Of a DNA stretch of 64,000 bases, positions 28,428 to 37,823 are shown piece after piece. The stretch is taken from assembly GCA_032334235.1 (NCBI GenBank), contig JAVSGI010000008.1:62001-126000 (forward strand), given 5' to 3'. The notes under the pieces are model-generated. The model saw only the letters and a program-made list of their open reading frames with translations, was not told the origin of the DNA and made no database searches. Source of the stretch: Paracoccaceae bacterium Fryx2 (lineage in GTDB: Bacteria > Pseudomonadota > Alphaproteobacteria > Rhodobacterales > Rhodobacteraceae). How positions within the stretch are numbered: the stretch's first letter is position 1; each line of letters starts with the position of its first letter. Made by a program: the position numbers and the translations under genes.

Positions 28428-29966
28428 TCAATGGTAATAGCTGCCGCCACGAATGTTGGCGTGCTGGAGGGGGGCGACCTCTTCGGAGCCTTCCAGGAAG
28501 GCGCGATCGAGGCCGGTCTTGAGGATCGAACGAATGGAGGTGACGGTGCGGGCCCGGATGGTCACACCCCGCTGGCAGGCCGCATCAACGCGCTCCGGCC
28601 CATAGGTTTTGACCAAGGCCAGCACACCCAGGCAGGTGCGGAACCCCTGTTCAGGATGGGGGCGGTCAGCCATCACCATCTCGCAAAAGGCGGCGACGGC
28701 GGGGCCGGTCTTGGTTGCCTGCGCCAGCATTCTGGCCGGGGTCCATTCGGCAAAGCGACGATGGGCCGATGGCATATGGTCGGCCACGGTGACATGGCTG
28801 CGCCGCCCCGGGGTGCGCACGTGGCTCGCAACCCTCTGACCACGATGGAATATCTCGACCGTCTGGCCGCTTGTGCGAACATCGACCTCTTGTTTGATCA
28901 GCGCGAAGGGCACGGAATACCATGAGCTGTCGACCTCAACGTGATAGTCGGGTGCCACGCGGGCGCGCTTCCAGCGGGCGAAGACATAAGGTTCGGGCGG
29001 TAGGGGCTGAAGATTGGGCCGATCCAAAGTGGCAAACAGATCGGCGCGGCTGGCGCCATAGCCGCGCATCACGCGCATGTTCAACTCGTCCAGCAGCCGC
29101 CGGATCGCCACGTTCAACTCGGCCAATGAGAAGAACCGGTGGTTCCGCAGCCGCGCCAGAATCCAGCGTTGTGCCACTTGGACAGCCACTTCCACCTTCG
29201 CCTTGTCCCGGGGTTTGCGCGGCCGGGCGGGCAGAACGGCGGTGCCATAATGCGCCGCCATCTCGGCATAGGTCCGGTTCAGCCCCGGATCAAACCGGTC
29301 TGCCTTGATCACGGCGGACTTCAGATTGTCCGGAACCACCGCCTTTGGCACGCCGCCCAGAAAGGCGAACATCCGGATATGCGCGAGGATCCAATCTTCC
29401 AACCCCTCCGATGCCACCGCCTCGGCATAGGTGTGATTCGATGCCCCCATTGCCGCCACGAACAGCTTCATGGCCCGCGCTTCGCCGGTCGTGGGGTCGA
29501 TCACGTCGATGGTGTCGCCGGCAAAGTCGACGAACACCTTCTCGCCGCCCACATGTGTCTGGCGCATCGTCGGGCGCACCCGACCCTTCCAAGCCTCGTA
29601 ATGCGTGCAAAACCAAGTATAGGCAAAACCCCCGGGGTGCGCGGCACGGTATTCTTCCCAGAGCAGCATCCGCGTCACCCCAGGGCGGCGCAACTCGCGG
29701 TCAATCTCCGCCCAGTCGGGCACAAGCCGCTCCGCGTCCGGCACCGTGGGCGGGGCTGGAAACAAAAGAAGTTCAAGGCTGTCGTCATCGATCCCCTCCG
29801 GCAAGGGCCACGTGAGCCCGGCATGACGCGCCCGTTGGGTGTAGCTTCCGACGCTCCCCTTGCTCAGACCGAGGGAAGCGGCAATGGACCGCTCGCTCAG
29901 GCCTTGCCCAAGCTTCAATCGCAAAACATCTCGTATCCGGCGCATGTTCAATCGTCCTGTCGGCAT
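28428..29966 (-). CDS. istA: IS21-family transposase IstA (element B, copy 1)
   Basis: A 512-residue transposase with an N-terminal helix-turn-helix (LSERSIAASLGLSKGSVGSY), an integrase core starting at about residue 120 (KVFVDFAGDTIDVID; VVPDNLKSAV) and a C-terminal Mu-type region. ATG 29966 is preferred over the preceding TTG. istB begins 12 bases downstream. Identical in sequence to the copies at 33787 and 59110. Confidence 0.93.
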   Translation of the reverse strand: MPTGRLNMRRIRDVLRLKLGQGLSERSIAASLGLSKGSVGSYTQRARHAGLTWPLPEGIDDDSLELLLFPAPPTVPDAERLVPDWAEIDRELRRPGVTRMLLWEEYRAAHPGGFAYTWFCTHYEAWKGRVRPTMRQTHVGGEKVFVDFAGDTIDVIDPTTGEARAMKLFVAAMGASNHTYAEAVASEGLEDWILAHIRMFAFLGGVPKAVVPDNLKSAVIKADRFDPGLNRTYAEMAAHYGTAVLPARPRKPRDKAKVEVAVQVAQRWILARLRNHRFFSLAELNVAIRRLLDELNMRVMRGYGASRADLFATLDRPNLQPLPPEPYVFARWKRARVAPDYHVEVDSSWYSVPFALIKQEVDVRTSGQTVEIFHRGQRVASHVRTPGRRSHVTVADHMPSAHRRFAEWTPARMLAQATKTGPAVAAFCEMVMADRPHPEQGFRTCLGVLALVKTYGPERVDAACQRGVTIRARTVTSIRSILKTGLDRAFLEGSEEVAPLQHANIRGGSYYH

Positions 29967-30535
29967 CAAGCCACCCCTTCATTCCTGAAGGCGCAACTAT
30001 CCTCAATTTGCCGACCAGACCTGCCCGCGATCCCGCGAAATCAGTGCCCAGCTTCACGCGAAATGACTGCCCATGATCCCGTGAAATCGATGCCCACCAT
30101 CAAGCGAAACACGCACGCTGGTGCGGGTATAGAACACGCGGTGTCCCCGCTCGATCAGGGCATGGCCTATCGCGCAGAGAATGTGCGTTTTGCCCGTGCC
30201 GGAATTGCCGATGGCGATCAGATTGCCGCCACCCTCCAGCCAGTCGCCGGCCGCCAGAGCTTCCACCCGGGCACGCGGCAGGGTTGGCAGCGCCTTGAAG
30301 TCGAAGGTCGCCAGCGTCTTGCCAGCCGGTAGCTGTGCCTCGTTCATGTGGCGCTGAATGCGGCGCATGTCGCGCTCGGCCAGTTCGTATTCCGCGAGGA
30401 CAGCCAGAAAGCGGGCAGCGGGCCAGCCTTCGGCATCGGCGCGGGTGGCGATGTCGGCCCAAAGCTTGTGGAAGCTGGGCAGGCGCAGCGCGGTCAGCAT
30501 GCTGGGCAGCGTGTGGATGTCGATCTCGCGGGAGG

Positions 30536-32044
30536 TCATGCGCAGGCTCCCAGAAGGGCATCGAAGCTGTCGAGCGAGGGATGGGCGACGGTGACATCTG
30601 TCGGCAGCGCCGTTTGCTTCGGGCTCAGGCGGAGCATCAGCAGGTCAGGGTCCGGCACCCGGCCGGCGTCGAGATCGTCCGTCAGGAGATGCGCCAGTTC
30701 CGCCTCGCAGGCCCGGTCGTGGGCGATGAACAGCAGGTCGACCATGCGGCGGCAGGCGTCGCGGCGGGGCAGATCACGCTGCAGCACCTGCCAGGCTGCA
30801 GCGTATTCGGTTCGCGGGAACAGGCTGTCGCGGTAGATCGAACTCCACAGGGCTTGCGGTTTGCGCCGCAGCGCGTGGATGACGTGATGGTAGTTGATGA
30901 CATGCACGCGATGGCCGTCGCCGCGACCACGCGCCCTTGTATGGCTGACGACCAGGGTGCTGCCGAGAAAGGCCTCAAGGCGATCGTCGTAAAGGTGGAC
31001 CCGCAAGCGCTGCCCGATCAGCTGCGACGGGGCGCTGTAGAAGATGCTCTTGACCAGAAAGCCGCTGGTGCGGGTGACCGGAACCACGGTCTCTGTAAAG
31101 TCGGTGGTGCGCCTGCGCGGCAGGGGCTTCAGATGCGCCCGTTCCACCTGCGTGGCCGCCGCCCGCTGCCGGTTGCGCCGTGCCACCAGAATGTCGATGA
31201 AGCGCCGGTAGTCCTCGATGCTGGCGAAGTCGCGGCTGCCGCGCAGGATCAGCGCCTGTTCGATGGCTTTCTTGAGGTGCCGGTTCTGGGATTCCACCGC
31301 GCCGTTCTCATGAGCCTCGCCGCGGTTGTTGCGACTGGCCTCCATGCCGTAATGGCCGACGAAGGCATTGTAGCGCGTGGTGATATCCTGGCGCTGGTCA
31401 GCCGTCAGGTTGCGGAAAGCGGCCGAGAGGCTGTCGGTGCGATGCTCCTGTGGTGCCCCGCCGAGCGACCAGAGCGCCTGCTGCAGGTTCTCGGCCAAGG
31501 CCGTGAAGCTCTCCCCGCCCAGGACCACCCCGACATGCTCCCACCGGCTGTAGACCATGACGAAGTGGTAGAGCAGATGCGGGAATAGCTGGCCCGCGAT
31601 CGTCACCTCCAGCTCCTCGGCATGAGTGAAGTCGGACTGGGCCATGCGGCCCGGCTCCGGCGTCTGGCGGAAGATGATGTCGCGCTCGGGCCCGTTCAAC
31701 GCCCGCCACTGCCGCACCCGCCGTTCCAGGGTGCGCCGGATCCGGTCATCGGGGAAGGCCAGCGGATGCAGGCCCTGAAGGTGGCGCAGCAGGGTGACGG
31801 CCTGCAAGGCGCTGTCCCTCTCCAGCAAGGGAAGGATGTCGCCCTCCCAAAAGCCTTCGAGGGGATCGGCCACCGTGCGCCCGTGAACGATCTTGCGGTT
31901 CGAGGGCAGCGTCGGGTTGGCATCGAACCGTCGGGCCGTGCGCTCGCTGAACCCGGCGCGGGCGGCCGACGTGCGCTGACTGTGATATCGGAGGTCGGAC
32001 ATGTATAATCTCAATTGCTGGTCGTTGATGGGTTTGTAGGCCAA
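30536..32044 (-). CDS. istA: IS21-family transposase IstA (element A, copy 2)
   Basis: Intact homologue of the gene at 118-1626, starting at the equivalent TTG. It differs at a handful of residues: GFWEGD for GYWEGD, AAWQVLQ for EAWKVLQ, and RVPDPDLLMLR for RAPDPDLLTLR. Its partner istB is split, so this copy could move only with IstB supplied by copy 1. Confidence 0.9.
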   Translation of the reverse strand: MAYKPINDQQLRLYMSDLRYHSQRTSAARAGFSERTARRFDANPTLPSNRKIVHGRTVADPLEGFWEGDILPLLERDSALQAVTLLRHLQGLHPLAFPDDRIRRTLERRVRQWRALNGPERDIIFRQTPEPGRMAQSDFTHAEELEVTIAGQLFPHLLYHFVMVYSRWEHVGVVLGGESFTALAENLQQALWSLGGAPQEHRTDSLSAAFRNLTADQRQDITTRYNAFVGHYGMEASRNNRGEAHENGAVESQNRHLKKAIEQALILRGSRDFASIEDYRRFIDILVARRNRQRAAATQVERAHLKPLPRRRTTDFTETVVPVTRTSGFLVKSIFYSAPSQLIGQRLRVHLYDDRLEAFLGSTLVVSHTRARGRGDGHRVHVINYHHVIHALRRKPQALWSSIYRDSLFPRTEYAAAWQVLQRDLPRRDACRRMVDLLFIAHDRACEAELAHLLTDDLDAGRVPDPDLLMLRLSPKQTALPTDVTVAHPSLDSFDALLGACA

Positions 32045-32257
32045 CCCGGATCCTCCGTTTGACGGCAGAGGAACCCGGCTTACCAACCCGCAGCGACCAG
32101 CACCTTCCCCGAAATCAATCAGGCCGGTGGGGCTGCCCTCCAGACGGGCATGCCCGTCTTCCGTTCAGCCCCACCGGCCAAGGTGGTTGTCGGCACCGGC
32201 CAAGATGGTTGTCGCTGAACAGGACGGGTCCAAACGGGGAACGAGGTAGTTAAATAG

Positions 32258-32275
32258 GTTGACCTATTGTTGACC
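32258..32275 (+). repeat. TTGACC repeats, candidate integrase arm site (right)
   Basis: Exact 18-bp direct copy of 26808-26825, containing two TTGACC motifs 11 bases apart. With the later IS21-A insertion and its duplication subtracted, the two repeats would lie 271 bp apart around the tRNA fragment. Confidence 0.6.
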
Positions 32276-33012
32276 CGCTTCAATCGCCCGATCGTCTCCG
32301 TTACGCTCACTTCTATTTCCTAGAACGCTGGAACACGACACCCAGCGCCCGGACTTCCGTCGGACTCGACTCAATCACCCCCTGGCAGAAGCGAAAGGCC
32401 AAGTTCCTTCAAAAAGCTATTGTGCCTCCCCGTTGCCTCACGAACCTGTTTTTCAATCGCGACCAGCTCACTTTGTGTATCTTCCAACGCAATCTCTTCC
32501 TCGCCCACAGCGGTGCTGATGTAGCGGGAAATATTGAGGTTGTAGCCCTCCTCAGCGATCCGCTCCATGCTTACCCGCTTGGAGTAACGGTCTTGTTCAG
32601 TGCGGAACTGGTAGGTGTCGATGATCTTGGCGATGTGTTCGTCCGTGAGCTGGTTCTGGCGTTTTCCCTTCGCAAAGTGCTCTGCAGCGTTGATAAAGAG
32701 AACGTCATCGGGCTTCTTGCACTTCTTGAGCACGAGGATGCACACCGGGATGCCGGTAGAGTAGAATAGGTTCGCGGGCAGGCCGATGACTGTGTCTATG
32801 TGACCGTCCTTCAGCAGCTTGGTACGGATGCGCTCTTCGGCCCCGCCTCTGAACAGTACGCCGTGGGGCAGAATGATGGCCATGACGCCCTCATCCTGCG
32901 GATTTCGCGGAGAATGGGCGCTGATTTCGCGCGATCGTGGGCACGCGTTTCGCGCCATTCTGGGCAGTCATTTCACGGGATCGTGGGCAGGCTGGCCGAC
33001 GCTTTCATGGAG

Positions 33013-33774
33013 TCAGGCTTGAACGATTTGGTCAAGCTTTTTTGTGACGGCGGAGCGCCTGCGCAGGCTTTCACCTGAGAGGGTGAGGCGGTGTGCGTTG
33101 TGAACGAGGCGGTCGAGGATGGCATCTGCGAGCGTTGGGTCGCCGATGGCTTCGTGCCACTGGTCAACGGGGAGTTGGCTTGTGACGATGGTGGAAGCGC
33201 GGCCGTGGCGGTCTTCGAGGATTTCCAGCAGGTCACGGCGCTCCGGGGCGGTGAGGACGGCGAGGCCCCAATCGTCAATGATCAGCACATCCATGCGGGC
33301 GATGGTTTTGAGGATGCGTTCATGGCGGCCATCGCCACGGGCCAGAGCAAGGGCCTCGAACATGCGCGGCGCACGTTGATAGAGGACGGGCCGCCCATCC
33401 CGGCACGCCTTGTGGCCAAGGGCGCAGGCGATCCAGCTTTTGCCCAAACCGGTCGGCCCGGTTATCAGCAGGTTCTCGTGCCGGGCGATCCAGCCGCCAT
33501 CGGCAAGATGCGCCATGACACTGCGGTCAAGACCACGTGGGCTGCGCAGGTCCAGATCCTCGACGCTGGCATCTTGGCGCAGAGCCGCAAACTTGAGCCG
33601 GGAGGCCAGTTTCTTGGTGTCGCGCTCTGCAGCCTCGCGGTCGACCAGCAGGCCGAGACGCTCTTCGAACGAGAGGGCGTCGAAGGCGGTTGACCTGCGT
33701 TGTTCTTCGAGCGCCGATGCAATGCCGGTCAGGCCGAGCGCCAACAGTCGGTCGTGGGTGGGATGGGTCAGCAT
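33013..33774 (-). CDS. istB: IS21-family helper ATPase IstB (element B, copy 2)
   Basis: Protein identical to the 253-residue IstB at 27654-28415, with the same Walker A GPTGLGKSW. Lies in the copy that interrupts hsdM. Confidence 0.93.
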   Translation of the reverse strand: MLTHPTHDRLLALGLTGIASALEEQRRSTAFDALSFEERLGLLVDREAAERDTKKLASRLKFAALRQDASVEDLDLRSPRGLDRSVMAHLADGGWIARHENLLITGPTGLGKSWIACALGHKACRDGRPVLYQRAPRMFEALALARGDGRHERILKTIARMDVLIIDDWGLAVLTAPERRDLLEILEDRHGRASTIVTSQLPVDQWHEAIGDPTLADAILDRLVHNAHRLTLSGESLRRRSAVTKKLDQIVQA

Positions 33775-33786
33775 TTTAGTCCTTTC

Positions 33787-35325
33787 TCAATGGTAATAGC
33801 TGCCGCCACGAATGTTGGCGTGCTGGAGGGGGGCGACCTCTTCGGAGCCTTCCAGGAAGGCGCGATCGAGGCCGGTCTTGAGGATCGAACGAATGGAGGT
33901 GACGGTGCGGGCCCGGATGGTCACACCCCGCTGGCAGGCCGCATCAACGCGCTCCGGCCCATAGGTTTTGACCAAGGCCAGCACACCCAGGCAGGTGCGG
34001 AACCCCTGTTCAGGATGGGGGCGGTCAGCCATCACCATCTCGCAAAAGGCGGCGACGGCGGGGCCGGTCTTGGTTGCCTGCGCCAGCATTCTGGCCGGGG
34101 TCCATTCGGCAAAGCGACGATGGGCCGATGGCATATGGTCGGCCACGGTGACATGGCTGCGCCGCCCCGGGGTGCGCACGTGGCTCGCAACCCTCTGACC
34201 ACGATGGAATATCTCGACCGTCTGGCCGCTTGTGCGAACATCGACCTCTTGTTTGATCAGCGCGAAGGGCACGGAATACCATGAGCTGTCGACCTCAACG
34301 TGATAGTCGGGTGCCACGCGGGCGCGCTTCCAGCGGGCGAAGACATAAGGTTCGGGCGGTAGGGGCTGAAGATTGGGCCGATCCAAAGTGGCAAACAGAT
34401 CGGCGCGGCTGGCGCCATAGCCGCGCATCACGCGCATGTTCAACTCGTCCAGCAGCCGCCGGATCGCCACGTTCAACTCGGCCAATGAGAAGAACCGGTG
34501 GTTCCGCAGCCGCGCCAGAATCCAGCGTTGTGCCACTTGGACAGCCACTTCCACCTTCGCCTTGTCCCGGGGTTTGCGCGGCCGGGCGGGCAGAACGGCG
34601 GTGCCATAATGCGCCGCCATCTCGGCATAGGTCCGGTTCAGCCCCGGATCAAACCGGTCTGCCTTGATCACGGCGGACTTCAGATTGTCCGGAACCACCG
34701 CCTTTGGCACGCCGCCCAGAAAGGCGAACATCCGGATATGCGCGAGGATCCAATCTTCCAACCCCTCCGATGCCACCGCCTCGGCATAGGTGTGATTCGA
34801 TGCCCCCATTGCCGCCACGAACAGCTTCATGGCCCGCGCTTCGCCGGTCGTGGGGTCGATCACGTCGATGGTGTCGCCGGCAAAGTCGACGAACACCTTC
34901 TCGCCGCCCACATGTGTCTGGCGCATCGTCGGGCGCACCCGACCCTTCCAAGCCTCGTAATGCGTGCAAAACCAAGTATAGGCAAAACCCCCGGGGTGCG
35001 CGGCACGGTATTCTTCCCAGAGCAGCATCCGCGTCACCCCAGGGCGGCGCAACTCGCGGTCAATCTCCGCCCAGTCGGGCACAAGCCGCTCCGCGTCCGG
35101 CACCGTGGGCGGGGCTGGAAACAAAAGAAGTTCAAGGCTGTCGTCATCGATCCCCTCCGGCAAGGGCCACGTGAGCCCGGCATGACGCGCCCGTTGGGTG
35201 TAGCTTCCGACGCTCCCCTTGCTCAGACCGAGGGAAGCGGCAATGGACCGCTCGCTCAGGCCTTGCCCAAGCTTCAATCGCAAAACATCTCGTATCCGGC
35301 GCATGTTCAATCGTCCTGTCGGCAT
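33787..35325 (-). CDS. istA: IS21-family transposase IstA (element B, copy 2)
   Basis: Protein identical to the IstA at 28428-29966. It is read in the hsdM direction, so transcription from the hsd operon would run through it. Confidence 0.93.
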   Translation of the reverse strand: MPTGRLNMRRIRDVLRLKLGQGLSERSIAASLGLSKGSVGSYTQRARHAGLTWPLPEGIDDDSLELLLFPAPPTVPDAERLVPDWAEIDRELRRPGVTRMLLWEEYRAAHPGGFAYTWFCTHYEAWKGRVRPTMRQTHVGGEKVFVDFAGDTIDVIDPTTGEARAMKLFVAAMGASNHTYAEAVASEGLEDWILAHIRMFAFLGGVPKAVVPDNLKSAVIKADRFDPGLNRTYAEMAAHYGTAVLPARPRKPRDKAKVEVAVQVAQRWILARLRNHRFFSLAELNVAIRRLLDELNMRVMRGYGASRADLFATLDRPNLQPLPPEPYVFARWKRARVAPDYHVEVDSSWYSVPFALIKQEVDVRTSGQTVEIFHRGQRVASHVRTPGRRSHVTVADHMPSAHRRFAEWTPARMLAQATKTGPAVAAFCEMVMADRPHPEQGFRTCLGVLALVKTYGPERVDAACQRGVTIRARTVTSIRSILKTGLDRAFLEGSEEVAPLQHANIRGGSYYH

Positions 35326-36581
35326 CAAGCCACCCCTTCATTCCTGAAGGCGCAACTATCCTCAATTTGCCGACCAGACCTGCCCGCGATCCCGCGAAAT
35401 CAGTGCCCAGCTTCACGCGAAATGACTGCCCATGATCCCGTGAAATCGATGCCCACCATCAAGCGAAACACGCACCTCATCCTTCAGGAAGTGGAAACCG
35501 TGCAGCAGGAAGGCGAAATCCGCGGCCGACTTGGGCGCTAGCCCGTAGTTCTTGAACCGCACGTCGTCGCCCATGGCATCGGTCGGTTCCCAGCGAAGGC
35601 TGAAGGGCGGGTTGGCAACAATAGCATCGAATGAGGGCTTCTTGGCGGGGTTCATCTCCTTAAGAATGTCCCACTCGTTTTCGAGGGTGTCGCCGTGGAA
35701 TATCTCGAACTCAGTATCCTTCACCCCATGCAGCAGCATGTTCATACGGGCGAGGTTGTAAGTCGTGATATTGCTTTCTTGGCCGAAAATCTTGCCGATG
35801 CCGTGCGCACCCATCCGGTTGCGAACGTTCAGCAACAGCGAACCAGATCCGCAGGCAAAGTCCAGAACGCTTGCCAGGCGGTCCTTCTTTCCCGTGGCCG
35901 GTTCCTGACTGTCCAGAGTCACGATCGTCGAAAGAATGTCCGATATCTGCTGCGGGGTGTAGAACTCGCCCGCCTTCTTGCCGGAACCGGCAGCAAACTG
36001 TCCGATCAGATATTCGTAGGCATCACCCAGATGATCTACCTCTGACGAGAACTCGGCCAGCCCCCTGGCGACCTCGGCGATGATGGAACAGAGCTTCTTG
36101 TTCTTGTCCGTTTGGGTCTTGCCAAGCTTTTCCGAGTAAAGGTTGATCTCCGAAAACAAGCCTCCGAACGTGCTCTGGAAGGACTCGTTCTCGATGTATT
36201 TGAAGCCCTCGTAGAGCGTCAGCAGCAGCTCATCACTTTGTGTACGGGCCAGATTGGCGATGTTGTTCCACAGATAGGGCGGCTGGACGACGTAGTGCAC
36301 CTTGCGGCGCATCTGCTTTTCGAACTCGGCCACGTCGTTCGGGTTGTCCTCGTACCATGCCTGCAGTGGCGTGCTGGCACCGGTGCGCTCAAGAACATCC
36401 GCCAGATCGGGGTAGTCACTTCCGAGTTCCCGTTTGGCCGCCGCCTCGTAGTTGTCCGACAGGTAGCGCAGGAACAGGAAGGACAGCATGTAGTCGCGGA
36501 AATCGTCCGCGTTCATGGAACCGCGAAGCTGGTCAGCAATGCTCCAGAGCGTTTTGCCCAGTTGTTTTTGGATTTGGTCGT

Positions 36582-37823
36582 TCATGGTGCGGGTGTTCCC
36601 TGAGGTGCCGGTGCCGGTGCCGGTGCCGGTGCCGGTGCCGAAGTGTGAGCGGGGCCAACATTAGGCAAGGCAAATTCAAAACGATTGACGAACTCGGCCA
36701 AGACGCGGCGGAACAGTTTCTTGTTGTCCTCGCCCATCTCCGTGGGTTCATGGATGGCATAGGCGCCGTGGCTCAGAAGGTTCAGGGCACGGTTGAACAG
36801 TGCGCGATCTTCATCGTTGTCGAGCGCTTTAAGGCAAAAGGCGATGTTCGGATGCCCAAAGAAAGACGCCGTCTTCTCCATAACACTGCGCAGGGCGTTG
36901 AAGTGGAAAGTGTAGAGCTTCCCCTTCTTTGGATCAGTAGCACGCTGCAATTCAGCGAGCGTCGCCACATGATGAAAGAACGGCGTGTCTTCCGTCGCCT
37001 GAAGCGTGTAGGTGCCGTCGCCGCTCGGGCGGTGCAAGAAATAGCGCCGATGATCGATCGAAGGCGCGTCATCAATCTTCCGGCCGACTTCGTTGCACAT
37101 AACGTTGAAGAAAAGTGCGTGGTGCGAAGAGAAGATCACCTTGATCGGGGCGAGCGCGCCTTCGGCATTCCTTCGCGTTGCCGCCCGGCGGAGGAGCTTG
37201 GCCAGGTCACAGGCGACGGAGATCGCGTTGTTGTCGTCCAACGACGAGACTGGGTCATCGATGTAAAGATACTTCTTCCCCTGATAGGATTCATGCCCAT
37301 CCAGCATCCGTTCGCAGATCGCCATGAAGATGCACCAGATGAAGATGTTCTGTTCACCGCGAGATACCTTGATGTTGGACTCGCCGCCTTTTCGGAAGCT
37401 TACGAAATCCGGTTTGGAGACGATATCTTTGCCCTGCTGAACGTCCTTGTAGGTGAAGTCGAAATCGAAATCGGCGTAGCGGGAAAGGTAGCGGGCAATC
37501 GTTTCGTCCAACGCGAGTTCCGTCATCGCGTTGAAAAAGGATGACTTTTCGTTCAGTTGCAGGCGCCGCACGCTGTCGCCGTCAAGGTCATTTTCCCAGA
37601 CGAACAGATCCTCGGTGAAGGCGTTGAAATAGAGGGTGTCGGGCGTCCCGTTCAGGTTTTTCGTGGTCTTGCGTTTCCCTGCGTCTTTGAACTCCATGGA
37701 CAGGCGTGTCTTGCCGGTACGATTGTAGGCGTAAAGCAAGACCAAAGAGATTGGCTTCGTTGGATTGTTCAAATCGTCGCGAAGTCTGGCCACCAAAGTC
37801 TTCAGGTTCTTGTAATTGCTCAT
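36582..37823 (-). CDS. prrC: PrrC-like anticodon nuclease
   Basis: A 413-residue protein of the PrrC family, suicidal tRNA anticodon nucleases that are kept silent by a type I restriction complex and released when phage disables it. Visible features: P-loop AYNRTGKT (32-39), conserved NAFTEDLFVW (67-76), ABC-type signature SRGEQN (154-159), Walker B YLYIDDPVSSLD (185-196) and, in the C-terminal nuclease domain, Arg312, Glu316 and His352, which fit the Arg-Glu-His catalytic triad (LRSVMEKTASF; LLSHG). From memory E. coli PrrC has NGTGKT where this has NRTGKT. The C-terminus ends in an Ala-Pro tail encoded by a hexamer repeat. It overlaps hsdS and hsdM by four bases each, so it is translated as part of the operon. 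Confidence 0.88.
   Translation of the reverse strand: MSNYKNLKTLVARLRDDLNNPTKPISLVLLYAYNRTGKTRLSMEFKDAGKRKTTKNLNGTPDTLYFNAFTEDLFVWENDLDGDSVRRLQLNEKSSFFNAMTELALDETIARYLSRYADFDFDFTYKDVQQGKDIVSKPDFVSFRKGGESNIKVSRGEQNIFIWCIFMAICERMLDGHESYQGKKYLYIDDPVSSLDDNNAISVACDLAKLLRRAATRRNAEGALAPIKVIFSSHHALFFNVMCNEVGRKIDDAPSIDHRRYFLHRPSGDGTYTLQATEDTPFFHHVATLAELQRATDPKKGKLYTFHFNALRSVMEKTASFFGHPNIAFCLKALDNDEDRALFNRALNLLSHGAYAIHEPTEMGEDNKKLFRRVLAEFVNRFEFALPNVGPAHTSAPAPAPAPAPAPQGTPAP
36604..36639 (+). repeat. GGTGCC x 6 tandem hexamer repeat
   Basis: Six perfect GGTGCC units inside the 3' end of prrC, encoding alternating Ala-Pro. They lie about 20-55 bases upstream of the hsdM start. Copy-number change would keep the prrC frame. 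Confidence 0.9.

Larger units (their letters stand above)
27538..30115 (-). mobile_element. IS21-family element B, copy 1 (nested in IS21-A)
   Basis: Exactly 2578 bp, ends TGCG...CGCA, flanked by the 8-bp duplication CGCTGGTG (27530-27537 and 30116-30123). Both ends contain several repeated TTTCGCG / TTTCACG-type motifs, the multiple terminal repeats of the IS21 family. Confidence 0.95.
27138..30539 (-). pseudogene. istB: istB of element A, copy 2, split by IS21-B
   Basis: Pieces are 30539-30116 and 27529-27138. Joined after removing the insert and one CGCTGGTG duplication they give 816 bases, the same 271-residue IstB as copy 1. The break falls after the Walker A region (NSGTGKTH), at YTRTS, so neither piece would be an active ATPase and this copy depends on copy 1 for mobility. 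Confidence 0.93.
27049..32221 (-). mobile_element. IS21-family element A, copy 2, interrupted by IS21-B
   Basis: Ends are TGTAGCGC at 27049 and GCTGAACA at 32221, with terminal repeats of about 48 bp. The six bases GGACGG occur on both sides (27043-27048 and 32222-32227). Without the nested element and its duplicated target the length is 2587 bp, equal to copy 1. It lies about 100 bp from the tRNA fragment, between it and the right-hand TTGACC repeats. Confidence 0.93.
32897..35474 (-). mobile_element. IS21-family element B, copy 2 (in hsdM)
   Basis: Exactly 2578 bp with the same TGCG...CGCA ends, flanked by the 8-bp duplication CCTCATCC (32889-32896 and 35475-35482). Oriented like hsdM. Confidence 0.95.
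32371..36585 (-). pseudogene. hsdM: Type I methyltransferase HsdM, split by IS21-B
   Basis: N6-adenine methyltransferase subunit of the type I system. The two parts (36585-35475 and 32888-32371) join without frame change into a 542-residue HsdM once the IS and one CCTCATCC duplication are removed. The N part has the HsdM_N helical domain (residues 5-150), motif I DFACGSGSLL and the catalytic NPPF. The break falls at residue 371, just after NPPF, in FHFLKDE / GVMAIILPHG. Loss of the C part, which contacts HsdS, should abolish methylation and complex assembly. Start overlaps the prrC stop. Confidence 0.93.

Noticed and set aside
29139-30332. 397-codon plus-strand frame across IS21-B and IS21-A (with relatives at 34498 and 58930)
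   Set aside because: Antisense to istA and running across an IS junction; repeated only because the IS is repeated.
1-32221. Composite transposon formed by the two inverted IS21-A copies
   Set aside because: The left end of copy 1 is outside the window and copy 2 has its own 6-bp flanking repeat, which points to independent insertion.
27049-35474. Large repeated blocks considered as a CRISPR or segmental duplication
   Set aside because: They are fully explained by nested and repeated IS21 elements with defined ends; no short regularly spaced repeats with spacers occur.
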